A DNA stretch of 64,000 bases from JALCLA01 sp965653565 (GCA_965653565.1 CBFHAI010000024.1:1-64000); one strand, 5' to 3'; shown: positions 38,380 to 47,555, counted from the first letter of the stretch. Notes: generated by a model not told the origin, from the sequence alone. Numbers and translations: made by a program.

Positions 38380-40208
38380 CAGCGCGCGACGAAAGCCTCG
38401 GCGCGCGCGATCACGTCTTTCAGGCCGGGCAGCACCGCTTCCACGTCGGCCGCATTGCGCTTCCATTTTTCCGGATCGGGTGCCGACAAGGTGTGCTGCG
38501 CCAGCGGCAACGGCCCGTCGATCGGCCGATCCCATTCGAAATCGAGCGCCGCGCACAGCCGGCTCGCCTCGCTTTGCGGATTCGCAACGACCGCGTCGTA
38601 ACGCGCACACACCACGCGCTCGCGCGGCAGGGCTTCGAGATCGTCGAGCATCGTCGTGAGCGTGCGTTGCCACTGCGCCGCCACCACTTCATGCAGCGGC
38701 TTGCCGACCAGTTCGCGCCAGCCCGGCACCAGCACCATCGACCATTTCAGCGGCTGCCAGCCCGGCAGGTTCGGATAGGTGACGAAACGCCCCGAGCGCC
38801 ACGCATCCATCATGCTCGACAGGCACTGGCGCGCGTCGCGATACAGGAACAGGAAGCGCGCTTCGGGAAAGGCTTCGAGCAGGAACGGAATGCGCAGCGC
38901 GTTCTTCGGCGTTTTTTCCAGCATCCGCACGCCTTCGCCGACCGCCGAACGGCCGTCGCGATCCTTCAATTCTTCGAAGAAGCGCTGGCGCAGGTCGCGC
39001 ACCAGCGCAGGCTTGGCGTCGTCGACCGTGAGCCGGTTCGAATCGAACCCACGCATGCGCGGCTGCAGGTCCGGAATGCCTTCGAGCAGGGCGTGGTTTT
39101 CGCCGCCGAGCGTGTAGACATCCTTGGCACGCGCCAGGGTTTCGAACAGCATCGTCGAGCCCGAGCGCGGCGACGACAGCAGGAACACCGGGCGATCGAA
39201 CAAGCGATCGCCGCCGGTTTTTGCCGACACGGCGGCCTTGTCGGGTTCGCGCGGTTCGTAGGCCGACACCACCTGCTGGCGATCGCTCAACGCGACCTTC
39301 AGCACCAGCGCCTGGATGCTCTCGTAGACGCCGCCCTGGTTGCGCAAGGCCAGTTGCATCGCGCATTGCTTGAGTTCGCGATCGAAGGCGTCGAGCGCCG
39401 TGCGGTACTCGCCCCAGCCTTCGCGCGCTTCGCCCCACATCGCCCACAGCGATTGCCACAGGCGGATGAATTGTCCGCAGGCCTGATGCACGGCGGCCAG
39501 GCGCGGATTGGGCAAGGCGTCGCCGAGCACGAAGCCGATGTGATCGCGCAGTTCCCACGGCGTCATCACCACCGGCAGGTTGACCGATTCGAGCCGCAGC
39601 GGCGGACGCTCGCCGCTCGGCGCGACGAAGCGCGGCGACCAGCCGGCCAGCGGCGCGTCGTGCGCGCGGCCGCCGGCCAGCGTCTTCCAGAATTCCTCGC
39701 CGCCGACAGTGTCGACGACCAGATGGGTGCGCGATTGCACCGCATCGTTCACGACGCGATGCCGCCGCCAGGTATCGAAGATCCAGCACTCGCCCGGCTT
39801 CATGTTGACCACCGCATCGCCGCAGTAGAACTGCACGGTCGGCTGCGTGGTGATCGGCACATGGATGCGCATGCGCTCGCGCCAGTAGTAATTGATGTCG
39901 ATGTGGGCGCTGGCTTCGGCGTGGCCGGACAATCGCATCAGGCGCGTGCGCCCGACCACGACACCGAGGCTGGCGAGCACCTGGTGCAAATACGGACAAC
40001 GCTCGAGATACGGCGTGGGCCGCATCAGGCCGGAGGTGGATTCGCTGGTCGGATCGCCGTCGGTGGCGATGAAGGGCAGCGCCGAATTGCCGACGAATCC
40101 CTGCGGATGCGGCCGCCACGGCGCCTCGCCGAGCGCCTCGACCTCGGCGGCCAGCACAGCGGCATCGAAACTCAACGGCAGTTGGACGAACGGGATTTGG
40201 AGTTGCAT
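38379..40208 (-). CDS. Aspartyl/asparaginyl hydroxylase - sulfotransferase fusion protein
   Basis: A 609-residue cytoplasmic fusion. Residues about 1-170 are an aspartyl/asparaginyl beta-hydroxylase (AspH) domain, a cupin-fold 2-oxoglutarate/Fe(II) dioxygenase: iron ligands are His102 and Asp104 (AHIDINYYW) and His150 (WRRHRVVND), with Arg160 as candidate 2-oxoglutarate anchor. Residues about 335-605 are a sulfotransferase domain with the PAPS 5'-phosphate loop LLSSPRSGSTMLF (about 343-355) and the 3'-phosphate region YRDARQCLSSMM. A helical linker joins them. The protein could hydroxylate and sulfate one substrate. It is the last gene of a four-gene operon that also holds an acyltransferase 3 and a TIGR03032-type protein. 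Confidence 0.88.
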   Translation of the reverse strand: MQLQIPFVQLPLSFDAAVLAAEVEALGEAPWRPHPQGFVGNSALPFIATDGDPTSESTSGLMRPTPYLERCPYLHQVLASLGVVVGRTRLMRLSGHAEASAHIDINYYWRERMRIHVPITTQPTVQFYCGDAVVNMKPGECWIFDTWRRHRVVNDAVQSRTHLVVDTVGGEEFWKTLAGGRAHDAPLAGWSPRFVAPSGERPPLRLESVNLPVVMTPWELRDHIGFVLGDALPNPRLAAVHQACGQFIRLWQSLWAMWGEAREGWGEYRTALDAFDRELKQCAMQLALRNQGGVYESIQALVLKVALSDRQQVVSAYEPREPDKAAVSAKTGGDRLFDRPVFLLSSPRSGSTMLFETLARAKDVYTLGGENHALLEGIPDLQPRMRGFDSNRLTVDDAKPALVRDLRQRFFEELKDRDGRSAVGEGVRMLEKTPKNALRIPFLLEAFPEARFLFLYRDARQCLSSMMDAWRSGRFVTYPNLPGWQPLKWSMVLVPGWRELVGKPLHEVVAAQWQRTLTTMLDDLEALPRERVVCARYDAVVANPQSEASRLCAALDFEWDRPIDGPLPLAQHTLSAPDPEKWKRNAADVEAVLPGLKDVIARAEAFVAR

Positions 40209-40241
40209 CGGCGTATTGTGCCGCAGGTCGCGCGCGCGGCG

Positions 40242-41363
40242 TCACGCGATGGGCCGCGGCCCTTGTGCGGCGCGGATCGCCGGCCGTTCGACCAGCCACC
40301 AGCCGGCGGCCGACAAAGCCAGCGTGAGGCCCAGCACGGCGGCGCCGAAACTCCAGGGCTCGGCCTGCGGCCACGCCGCCTGCAAGGTCAGCAAGGCGCC
40401 CATGTGCCACAGGTAGATGCCGTAGCTGAAATCGCCGCTCAGCCGCAGCGCCGCATTCGACCGCGGCGGCGACGGCAACGCCAGCGCGGCCGCAACGCTC
40501 AGACCGGCCGCCACCGCCAACGCGCAGCGCAGGCCGATCACGCTGGCCGGCGCGGTCCAGTACACCGGCATGAAGAAATGCATCAGCGCGATGGCGCCGA
40601 TCCAGGCCAGCAGCGCGGCGCCCACGAGCGCCGCGGCGAGCGCGCCGGACGTGCGGCCGCTGCGTGCCATCCACCAGCGCGCGGCCAGCATGCCGGCGAC
40701 GAATTCGTCGATCACGCCGGGCAACTGCGTCGACTGGATGAACACCAGATTGGCGTCGCTCACCGGCACGCTCGCCACCCAATGCCACCAGACCCACGCG
40801 CGCCAGGCCAGGGCAACGCCGACACCGGCCAGTGCCAGCCAGCGCATCGGCATGCGCAGCAACCAGGGGCCGATCAGCAACACCAGTAGATAAAACTGCG
40901 CCTCCACAGCGAGCGTCCAGCTCGGGCCGTTGATCACGCCGTGGGTCGAGACGAACAGGTTGTGCACGAAGAACAGATGCGCGAGCACCACCGGCACGAC
41001 ATCGGCGCGCTGCAGGATGTCCGGCCGCACCAGCAGCACGAACAGCATGCCGGTGAGCAGGTACAGCGGCACGATGCGCGCGGCGCGGCGGCGCACGAAC
41101 GCCGCGCGCCAGGCCGCACCGAAACGCTGCTGCAACTGCGCCAGCGAAATCAGGATCACCGCGCCGCTGATCGCGAAGAACAGATCGACGCCGAGCATGC
41201 CGATGCGCAGCCACGCCACCGGATACCAGGTCGGAATCGGCAAGGCGGCGAGCGCCACCAGGTGGTACGCCAGCACGCTCAGCGCGGCGAAGCCGCGCAG
41301 CGGATCGAGCCAGGCGAAGCGGGCGAGAGCCGCCGGCGCGGGGACGGCGGGCGCTGCGGTCAA
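40242..41363 (-). CDS. Acyltransferase 3 family membrane protein
   Basis: A 373-residue inner-membrane acyltransferase of the OafA/YrhL type, which O-acylates sugars or other surface molecules. The family opening FAWLDPLRGFAALSVLAYHL (about residues 16-35) has the catalytic-type His, followed by GVDLFFAISG near 58, RRRAARIVPLYLL near 90 and NGPSWTLAVEAQFYLL near 137, with about ten transmembrane helices. The start is TTG 41363, which overlaps the DUF2333 stop (TTGA). It is coupled to DUF2333 and precedes the hydroxylase-sulfotransferase fusion by 33 bases, suggesting joint modification of a surface compound. Confidence 0.88.
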   Translation of the reverse strand: MTAAPAVPAPAALARFAWLDPLRGFAALSVLAYHLVALAALPIPTWYPVAWLRIGMLGVDLFFAISGAVILISLAQLQQRFGAAWRAAFVRRRAARIVPLYLLTGMLFVLLVRPDILQRADVVPVVLAHLFFVHNLFVSTHGVINGPSWTLAVEAQFYLLVLLIGPWLLRMPMRWLALAGVGVALAWRAWVWWHWVASVPVSDANLVFIQSTQLPGVIDEFVAGMLAARWWMARSGRTSGALAAALVGAALLAWIGAIALMHFFMPVYWTAPASVIGLRCALAVAAGLSVAAALALPSPPRSNAALRLSGDFSYGIYLWHMGALLTLQAAWPQAEPWSFGAAVLGLTLALSAAGWWLVERPAIRAAQGPRPIA

Positions 41364-42385
41364 CCGCGCTCCAGCAACCGCCGCAGATCGATGATCGCGG
41401 CGTTGGCGCGCGAGATGTAATTCGCCATCACCAGCGAATGATTCGCGAAGAAGCCGAACGGCGAGCCGTTGAGCACCATCGGGCTGCCCAGGCCATGCTG
41501 GGTTTCTTCCAGTTCGCGGATGATCTGGCGCAGGCTGACCAAGGCGTTCTTGTCGCGCAGCACCGGCTCGAAATCGTGTTCGACGGCTTTCAGGAAATGC
41601 AGCAGCGCCCAGGTCGAACCGCGCGCTTCGTAGAACACATCGTCGATCTGCGTCCACGGCGTGCGCACTTCGCGCGGGCTTTCGCCGGGCGTGGATTGTT
41701 GCGCGTTCGGATCGTTGCTCAAATCGGTGTCCAGGCGAATCTGGCCGACACTGGCCGACAGCCGCTGCGACAGCGAACCCAGACGCTTTTCGACGATCGC
41801 CAGCCAGTCGGCGAGATTGTCGGCGCGCGCGTAGAACTGCGCGTCGTGCTGATCGTCGTCGGCCAGCCTGACCAGATAGCCTTCGATGTGATCGGCGGCC
41901 TTGCGGTACTGTCCTTCCGACGACGGCAGCAGCCAGCGATCGTTCGGGCTGGAAAACAGCGGGTCGGCCTCCATCAGATCCTTGTCTTCGCGGCTCTGCG
42001 TCTGCGAGCGGCTGAATTCGTTGCGGAAGGCCTTGGCGAAATCGCGCACCTGGGTCAGCACGCCGAATTCCCAGTTCGGCACGTTGTCCATGAAGATGCC
42101 GGGCGGCAGCATGTCGTTCGACAGATAACCGCCGCGCTTGTCGACCAGCGTGCGCGTGACATGGATCAGCGCGCCGGTGCTGACGGTTCCCACAACCACC
42201 GGTTGGTTGCGCGCCGCGGCCGCGGTCTGCGCCGTCGTCACGACGTCGAAGCCTTCCGGTTCGTGATCCCACCAGAACATCAGCACCGCCGTGAGCAGCA
42301 GTGCGGCGGCCAGCAAGGTGGTGGCGACGCGTATCCAGAAATGCGAGCGTTTGCCGCTGATGACGGCAGGAACGGCCTGATTCAT
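41360..42385 (-). CDS. DUF2333 family membrane-anchored protein
   Basis: A 341-residue protein with one N-terminal transmembrane helix (about residues 20-42) and a large periplasmic part. It matches DUF2333: HVTRTLVDKRGGYLSNDMLPPGIFMDNVPNWEFGVL near residue 74, a middle rich in charged helices and the late FGFFANHSLVMANYISRANAAIIDLRRLL. DUF2333 proteins are widespread in gammaproteobacteria without known function. It overlaps both neighbours by four bases, so its product is made together with the TIGR03032-type protein and the acyltransferase. Confidence 0.88.
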   Translation of the reverse strand: MNQAVPAVISGKRSHFWIRVATTLLAAALLLTAVLMFWWDHEPEGFDVVTTAQTAAAARNQPVVVGTVSTGALIHVTRTLVDKRGGYLSNDMLPPGIFMDNVPNWEFGVLTQVRDFAKAFRNEFSRSQTQSREDKDLMEADPLFSSPNDRWLLPSSEGQYRKAADHIEGYLVRLADDDQHDAQFYARADNLADWLAIVEKRLGSLSQRLSASVGQIRLDTDLSNDPNAQQSTPGESPREVRTPWTQIDDVFYEARGSTWALLHFLKAVEHDFEPVLRDKNALVSLRQIIRELEETQHGLGSPMVLNGSPFGFFANHSLVMANYISRANAAIIDLRRLLERG

Positions 42386-43446
42386 AACGCCCTCGATTCG
42401 TCGTGTGCGGCGAGCTTAGCATCCGGCAATACGAAGGCGTTCGCCACGCGCGGGTCGTCGTCGTCGAGCAGGTCCGGATGCCGATGCGGCAGCCATTGCA
42501 CGTCGAACAGTTCCTGCACCTGGCCTTCGAAACGCAGCAACGCGACGATTTGCCCGCTGCGCAAATCCACCACCCAGACGCCGCAGACGCGCTCGGCGAC
42601 GCGCTGCGCGAGCGGGATGCCATCGAACACCGATTCGCGCACCTGCGACAGCCCGACGAAGGCGTAAGAACCGGCGAAGGCCAGCCCGCGGGTGAAGCCC
42701 GGCAATTCGCACACCGTTTCGATACGGCCGTCGCGCATGTCGATGTGCGCCAGCGTGCCCTTGCCCGATTCGAGCAGCCACACGCGGCCCGCATGCACGC
42801 GCGGCGAATGCGGCATCGACAGGCCGGCGGCGACGCGTTCGCCGGACGCCACCTCGAGCAACACGCCGCCATCGGCCTTGCATTCGCGCCAGCTGCCGGC
42901 GCTGTCGCCGGTACCGAGCGCGGTGACGAAACGCACGCGCCCCTCGTCGACGCACAGCCCGTTGAGATGGCAGCGATCCTCGGCCGCCAGCGCGCTGACG
43001 AAGCGCGGCCGCCACATCGGTTCGAAGCTGCAATCGGGCGCCAGCCGCGCCAGGCATGAGAAGCGCGTGTTGGCGAACCACAATTCATCGCCGACCCACG
43101 CCATCTCGTGGATGCGCACGTCACCGGTGACTTGGCTGCACGTGGGCACATAGCAGGCGTCGGCGGCGGCGTCGCCGCCGGTCATGCCCGAGGCCGCCGG
43201 CACATTGCGGAAGAAGCGCACCTCGCGCGCCGTCCCCAGCGCCAGTTCGCGGCCGCGCCAGGCCAGCCCCATCGGCGTGTGGAAACGCCGGAAATGCGTG
43301 TTGATGCGGCCGTCGGCGGCGCGCAGGAAAATCAGCCGGCCGCTCTGATAGGTGGTCACCGCCAGGCTGCCGCCGAGGCTCGCCAACAGCGCGGCGAAGC
43401 TGGTGCTGTGGACGCTGTGGAAGCCGGCGTCGGAGGATTCTTGCAT
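42382..43446 (-). CDS. TIGR03032 family protein
   Basis: A 354-residue protein of the TIGR03032 (DUF4915-like) family: FAALLASLGGSLAVTTYQSGRL near residue 16, FHTPMGLAWRG near 55, IHEMAWVGDELWFANTRFSCLA near 110, HLNGLCVDEG near 160, and SMPHSPR and LPGFTRGLAFAGSYAFVGLSQVRESVFDGIPL later. The repeats suggest a beta-propeller. The family is often found near sulfotransferase or surface-sugar genes; activity is unknown. ATG 43446 is used; an upstream GTG at 43470 is possible but neither has a strong ribosome-binding site. First gene of the four-gene operon; divergent from the large secreted protein. Confidence 0.87.
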   Translation of the reverse strand: MQESSDAGFHSVHSTSFAALLASLGGSLAVTTYQSGRLIFLRAADGRINTHFRRFHTPMGLAWRGRELALGTAREVRFFRNVPAASGMTGGDAAADACYVPTCSQVTGDVRIHEMAWVGDELWFANTRFSCLARLAPDCSFEPMWRPRFVSALAAEDRCHLNGLCVDEGRVRFVTALGTGDSAGSWRECKADGGVLLEVASGERVAAGLSMPHSPRVHAGRVWLLESGKGTLAHIDMRDGRIETVCELPGFTRGLAFAGSYAFVGLSQVRESVFDGIPLAQRVAERVCGVWVVDLRSGQIVALLRFEGQVQELFDVQWLPHRHPDLLDDDDPRVANAFVLPDAKLAAHDESRAL

Positions 43447-43456
43447 GGGATTTTTT

Positions 43457-43504
43457 GTGACAGTCGTCACGCTCGTGAAAGCGAGCTAGACTCCGAGTCT
43501 AGCT
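43457..43504. promoter_or_regulatory. Palindrome-rich divergent control region
   Basis: The 71-base space between the TIGR03032 gene and the large secreted protein gene contains a perfect palindrome at 43484-43504 (AGCTAGACTC, central C, then its complement), plus GTGAC/GTCAC at 43457-43470 and GCTCG/CGAGC at 43471-43486. A dyad operator serving both directions is likely. The plus-strand gene has AGGGGGA just upstream of its ATG. Confidence 0.5.
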
Positions 43505-43517
43505 TAGGGGGAACACC

Positions 43518-46500
43518 ATGAAACCGATCCGCACCGTGCGCCGCATGGCGCTTGCGACAGCCATTGCCATGGCCTTGGCTCCGGCCGCACAGGCCGCCAC
43601 CTTCACCGTCACCAACGCCGACGACGATGGCGCCGGCAGCCTGCGGGCGGCGCTCGCCAGCGCGAACGTCGCCGCCGGCCCCGATACCGTCGAATTCGAT
43701 AGCGCTTTCTTCGCCGCCGCCACGCCGCGCACCATCGCGCTGGTTTCGCCGCTGTCGATCACCGACAGCGTCATCGTCGATGGCCCGGGCGCCGACATTG
43801 CAGCGCTCGATGGGCAGCAAAACGTCCGCATCGTGTTGATCGAACCCGCGGTGTCCGGCATTGCGGTGGAGATTCGCGGGCTGACCTTGCAGGACGGCTT
43901 CGGCGGCAATGGCGCCGGCTGCGTGCGCGCGATCAATGCCCATCTTCTGCTCGAAGACAGCGTGCTGACCGGCTGCGCCGGCGGCGAAGGCAGCGGCGGG
44001 GCATTGCACCTGGTCGATGCGCAGGCTCCGCCGCCGTCGCCGATGCGCAAGGGCGTGCCGGTGCCGCCCGCCTCGCTGACGGTGCGCGATACGCGGTTCA
44101 GCAACAATCGGGCCTTCTTCGGCGGCGCCATCGCGGTGCAGTTGCTCGGCGGCGGCGACATCAGGCTGGAAAGCGCCACGCTCGAAAGCAACGAAGCCTT
44201 CCTTTTCGGAGGCGGCGCCGAGTTTCGCGTCGGCGACGGCGAAATCGTGCTGCAGGATTCGACCATCAGCGGCAACCTGGCGCATAACGCCGGCGCCGGA
44301 TTCTCCGCCATCACGTATGGCGACGTGCGCCTCGAGGATTCCGTGATCTCGGGTAACCGCGTCGAAGCGTCGAGCTATTCCTATGGCCTCTACAGCTATG
44401 GCGCCGGCGCAGCGGTCGGCGGGCTCGGCGACGTGCTGATCACCGGCACGCGTTTCGAAGACAACGCCATTGTCGCCGTCGACAGCCCAACCACGCGCAA
44501 GGGTACAGTGCCGGAAGACTACGTCGGCATCGGCGGCGGCCTGTTCGTTTTTCCGGCAACCGCCGGTCACAGCCTGAGCATCACCGACAGCCATTTCCTG
44601 CGCAACGCTGCGGGTATCGGTGGCGGTGCCACGGTCGGCATGCCACTGTCGTCCGGGGGTGGCGCGAAGCGCGGATCGAAAGGCATGTGGCATTCCGCGC
44701 AGAAGGCGCGCAACAAGGCGCTCACCGGCACCAACGCGATCGGCACGACGCGGTTCGCCGACAACCTCGGCGGTTTCGGCGGGTCCGGCCTGACCCTGTT
44801 GCAGATGGATTCGCAGATTCCCCGTCCCGCGGGCACCAAGGCCGTCGATCCGGGCATGACGCTCGATCGCGTCACGCTGAGCGGCAACCTGCTGGCGCCC
44901 GACGCGCCGCTGCCCGGCGCGCTGCTGATGCTCGGCTCCGCCTGGCCGGTGCAGCTGATCAACAGCACCCTATCGGGCAACGGCGGAGGCATCCTCGTCG
45001 CGCCGATGCAACCGCCGGGGCCCGAAGAGCCGATGCTGCTGCTCGATCACAGCACGATCACCGACAACGATGTGGGCGGCGTGATCTCCACCCTGCCGGT
45101 GCCGGTGAACGGCAAGCATCGCGGTCAGCTCGGGCGCTGGCTGGCACACACCAAGGACTACCCCACCCCGCAAGTCAATATCGCGATCCGTAACTCGGTG
45201 CTGTCGGGCAACGGCGACGAAGCCGCCGAGGCCGACCTGATCGCCAACCCCGTCAGCGTCGAAATGCTGCACAGCCTCGTGGGCACCACCGAACCGCCCG
45301 ATTTCACCGGCTACGACGACCAGGGCGGCAACCAGTTCGGCGTCGACCCGCTGCTCGCGCCGCTGGCGCTGGCCGGCCACGCTTACCTGGAAGTGCGCGT
45401 GCCGCAGCCGGGCAGCCCGCTGATCGACGCCGGCGATCCGGACGTCGCGGCCGCCACACCGCCCACCTTCGACGAACGCGGCTTCGCACGCATCGCCGGT
45501 ACGGCGATCGACATCGGCGCCGTCGAAACGATGCCGCCCGGCAGCATCGCGTTCGATCCGACCGCCTTGAGCGTCAGCGAAACCGCGGGCACGGCGACCC
45601 TCACCGCGGTACGCACCGGCGGCACCGGCGGTGCGATCGACGTGACCTTCACCACCGTCGATGGCAGCGCCGTGACGGGCCAGGACTACACCGCGGCGGG
45701 CGGCACGCTGTCGTGGGCCGATGGCGAAGACGGCCCCAAAACCTTCGTCGTTGCGCTCACCGACGATGCGCTGGTCGAAGCCGACGAAAACTTCACCGCG
45801 GTGCTGAGCGCGCCGACCGGCGGCGCCACGCTCGGCGCGGCCACCGCCACCGTCACGCTCACCAGCGAGGACGTCGCTCCGGTCGGCACCATCGAGTTGC
45901 AGACACTGGCGCCATCGGTGAACGAAACCGCAGGCACGGTCACGCTCACCGTGGCGCGCACCGGCGGCAGCAACGGGGCGGTGACGGTGGACTTCGCGAC
46001 CTCCGATGCCACCGCTGCGGCCGGCGGCGACTACACCGCTGCCAGCGGCACGCTGACCTGGGAGAGCGGCGATAGCGCGGCGAAGAACATCGTCGTGCCG
46101 ATCCTCGACGACGCGCTGGTCGAAAACCCGGAAACCTTCCAGGTGACGCTGTCGAACGTCACCGGCGGCGCCGGCCTCGGCGCGGCCAACGGCACCGTCA
46201 CGATCGTCAGCGACGATGTGCCGCCGCCGGGCACGCTCGCCATCGCGCCGACCGCGCTCAGCGTCAACGAAGCAGCCGGTACCGCCACGCTCAGCGTCGC
46301 ACGCAGCGGCGGCAGCGCCGGCGACGTGTCGCTGACGTTCACCACGGTGGCCGGCAGCGCATCAGCCGGCAGCGACTTCACGGCGGCCAACGGCAGCCTG
46401 ACCTGGGCCGACGGCGACACGGCCGCCAAATCGATCGTCGTGCCGATCCTCAACGACACCGAAGTCGAAGCCGACGAGCAGTTCTCCGTGACCCTCGCGC

Positions 46501-47057
46501 AACCCACCGGCGGCGCGTCGCTCGGCGCCTCGGCAGCGACCGTCACCATCGTCAGCGAAGACGTGGCGCCGACCGGCACCCTGCAGTTCGACGGCACCGG
46601 CACCGGCGGCATGGTGACGTGGCGCTTCAACGAGAACGGTACACCGGCCGCCGCCAAGGCCGTGGTGCAGATCGCCGTGACGCGTACCGGCGGCAGCGCC
46701 GGCGCGGCCTCGATCGACTTCGCGACCGCCGACGGCACCGCCGTTGCTCCGGGCGACTACACGGCGACTTCGGGCACCTTGAACTGGGCCGACGGCGAAT
46801 CCGGCGCCCGCTTCATCCCGGTCAACCTGGTCGAAGACGGCCTGCCCGAGCCGGACGAAAACTTCCGCATCGTGCTGAGCAATGCGCAGGGCGCGGGACT
46901 CGGCGTCAACGGTCAGGCCGAGTTGGTGATCGTCGCGAACGGCGGTGCCGTGAATGCCGAGCCGCTCACCATTCCGGCCGGCGATGCCCGCGGCTGGCTC
47001 ACCCTGCTCGGCGCGATGCTGGCGGCGGCCTGGGCCGGGCTGCGTCGGCGCGATTGA
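43518..47057 (+). CDS. Large secreted beta-helix / Calx-beta protein with C-terminal sorting signal
   Basis: A 1179-residue exported protein. A signal peptide ends APAAQA; the mature part begins TFTVTNADDDGAGSLRAALAS, the usual opening of right-handed beta-helix 'choice-of-anchor Q' proteins, and residues about 30-670 are a Gly/Asp-rich helix with many RDTRFSNNRAF-like turns. Four Calx-beta domains of 115 residues follow (about 675-1140), with calcium-type VEADENF and VEADEQF motifs. The end (IPAGDARGWLTLLGAMLA, then RRRD) looks like an IPTL-CTERM-type sorting signal: a proline-containing motif, one transmembrane helix and a basic tail. AGGGGGA precedes the ATG. Likely a surface adhesin or matrix protein. 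Confidence 0.87.
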   Translation: MKPIRTVRRMALATAIAMALAPAAQAATFTVTNADDDGAGSLRAALASANVAAGPDTVEFDSAFFAAATPRTIALVSPLSITDSVIVDGPGADIAALDGQQNVRIVLIEPAVSGIAVEIRGLTLQDGFGGNGAGCVRAINAHLLLEDSVLTGCAGGEGSGGALHLVDAQAPPPSPMRKGVPVPPASLTVRDTRFSNNRAFFGGAIAVQLLGGGDIRLESATLESNEAFLFGGGAEFRVGDGEIVLQDSTISGNLAHNAGAGFSAITYGDVRLEDSVISGNRVEASSYSYGLYSYGAGAAVGGLGDVLITGTRFEDNAIVAVDSPTTRKGTVPEDYVGIGGGLFVFPATAGHSLSITDSHFLRNAAGIGGGATVGMPLSSGGGAKRGSKGMWHSAQKARNKALTGTNAIGTTRFADNLGGFGGSGLTLLQMDSQIPRPAGTKAVDPGMTLDRVTLSGNLLAPDAPLPGALLMLGSAWPVQLINSTLSGNGGGILVAPMQPPGPEEPMLLLDHSTITDNDVGGVISTLPVPVNGKHRGQLGRWLAHTKDYPTPQVNIAIRNSVLSGNGDEAAEADLIANPVSVEMLHSLVGTTEPPDFTGYDDQGGNQFGVDPLLAPLALAGHAYLEVRVPQPGSPLIDAGDPDVAAATPPTFDERGFARIAGTAIDIGAVETMPPGSIAFDPTALSVSETAGTATLTAVRTGGTGGAIDVTFTTVDGSAVTGQDYTAAGGTLSWADGEDGPKTFVVALTDDALVEADENFTAVLSAPTGGATLGAATATVTLTSEDVAPVGTIELQTLAPSVNETAGTVTLTVARTGGSNGAVTVDFATSDATAAAGGDYTAASGTLTWESGDSAAKNIVVPILDDALVENPETFQVTLSNVTGGAGLGAANGTVTIVSDDVPPPGTLAIAPTALSVNEAAGTATLSVARSGGSAGDVSLTFTTVAGSASAGSDFTAANGSLTWADGDTAAKSIVVPILNDTEVEADEQFSVTLAQPTGGASLGASAATVTIVSEDVAPTGTLQFDGTGTGGMVTWRFNENGTPAAAKAVVQIAVTRTGGSAGAASIDFATADGTAVAPGDYTATSGTLNWADGESGARFIPVNLVEDGLPEPDENFRIVLSNAQGAGLGVNGQAELVIVANGGAVNAEPLTIPAGDARGWLTLLGAMLAAAWAGLRRRD
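45540..46953 (+). repeat. Four in-frame 345-base repeats (Calx-beta domains)
   Basis: Repeat units begin near 45540, 45885, 46230 and 46575, each encoding about 115 residues that open with G-[ST]-[IL]-x-[FLI] and close with a SEDVAP/SDDVPP turn. The first three are near-identical in length and pattern; the fourth has an insertion near its start. This is internal protein duplication, not a CRISPR or satellite array. Confidence 0.8.
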
Positions 47058-47066
47058 AGCAACGAG

Positions 47067-47097
47067 CCTTCGCCGCCGCCCAGCGCGGCGGCGAAGG
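47067..47097. terminator. Hairpin between convergent genes
   Basis: CCTTCGCCGCCGC (47067-47079) and its exact complement (47085-47097) form a 13-base stem with loop CCAGC, ten bases after the secreted-protein stop and just before the globin stop. No T-run; probably a bidirectional transcription barrier. Confidence 0.6.
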
Positions 47098-47108
47098 ACG
47101 CGGCCGCT

Positions 47109-47555
47109 TCAGTGCCGCGCGGCGGTCTGCATGATGTTGGCGACCCAGCCGTAAAGCCGCTGCCAGGCGGCGCGCGATTCGTCGCCGAAGCCGGGGCCGT
47201 TGCGATCGGCCAGGGTCTGGATCAGCGCATCGCCCACCGAGAGGAAGTGCAGGCTCTTGGCGCCATAGCGCCGATGCGCCATACCGAGCGCCTGCAGCGT
47301 CGGCACCAGGCGCTCGGCATCGTCGAGCCCGGCCACGATCACGCACAACGTGTGCGAAAACTTGCGCTGCTGGTTCTCCAGATCGGCCGGAAACAGCGTG
47401 CGCAGGCCCGGGCTGTGCTCGAACAGACGGGCGTAGAAATCGCGCGCGAATCCGACCGGATCGGCGGCGATCGGCGCCACGGTGGCGCGGATTCTCGCGT
47501 GGTCTTCCGCGGAAAACACGGGCGACGCCGGCGACAGGGTATCGGTTGAACGCAT
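47109..47555 (-). CDS. Single-domain globin
   Basis: A 148-residue bacterial haemoglobin-like protein. The globin helices are visible: FARDFYARLFEHSPGLRTLFP near residue 37 (B helix Tyr and C/D turn), NQQRKFSHTL near 62 (E helix), and GMAHRRYGAKSLHF near 91 with the presumed proximal His. Single-domain globins of this kind bind O2 or NO and are often linked with nitrosative or oxygen stress. No reductase domain is attached. It is divergent from the ECF sigma factor gene by 162 bases and converges with the large secreted protein gene. Confidence 0.88.
   Translation of the reverse strand: MRSTDTLSPASPVFSAEDHARIRATVAPIAADPVGFARDFYARLFEHSPGLRTLFPADLENQQRKFSHTLCVIVAGLDDAERLVPTLQALGMAHRRYGAKSLHFLSVGDALIQTLADRNGPGFGDESRAAWQRLYGWVANIMQTAARH

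Noticed and set aside
38361..40889. An 842-codon plus-strand frame opposite the hydroxylase-sulfotransferase and acyltransferase genes
   Set aside because: Arg/Gln/His-rich shadow; the minus strand has intact catalytic motifs and tight operon spacing.
45540..46953. Regular 345-base repeats considered as a CRISPR-like or satellite array
   Set aside because: Units are in frame, encode Calx-beta domains, and are far too long for CRISPR repeats; no cas gene is nearby.
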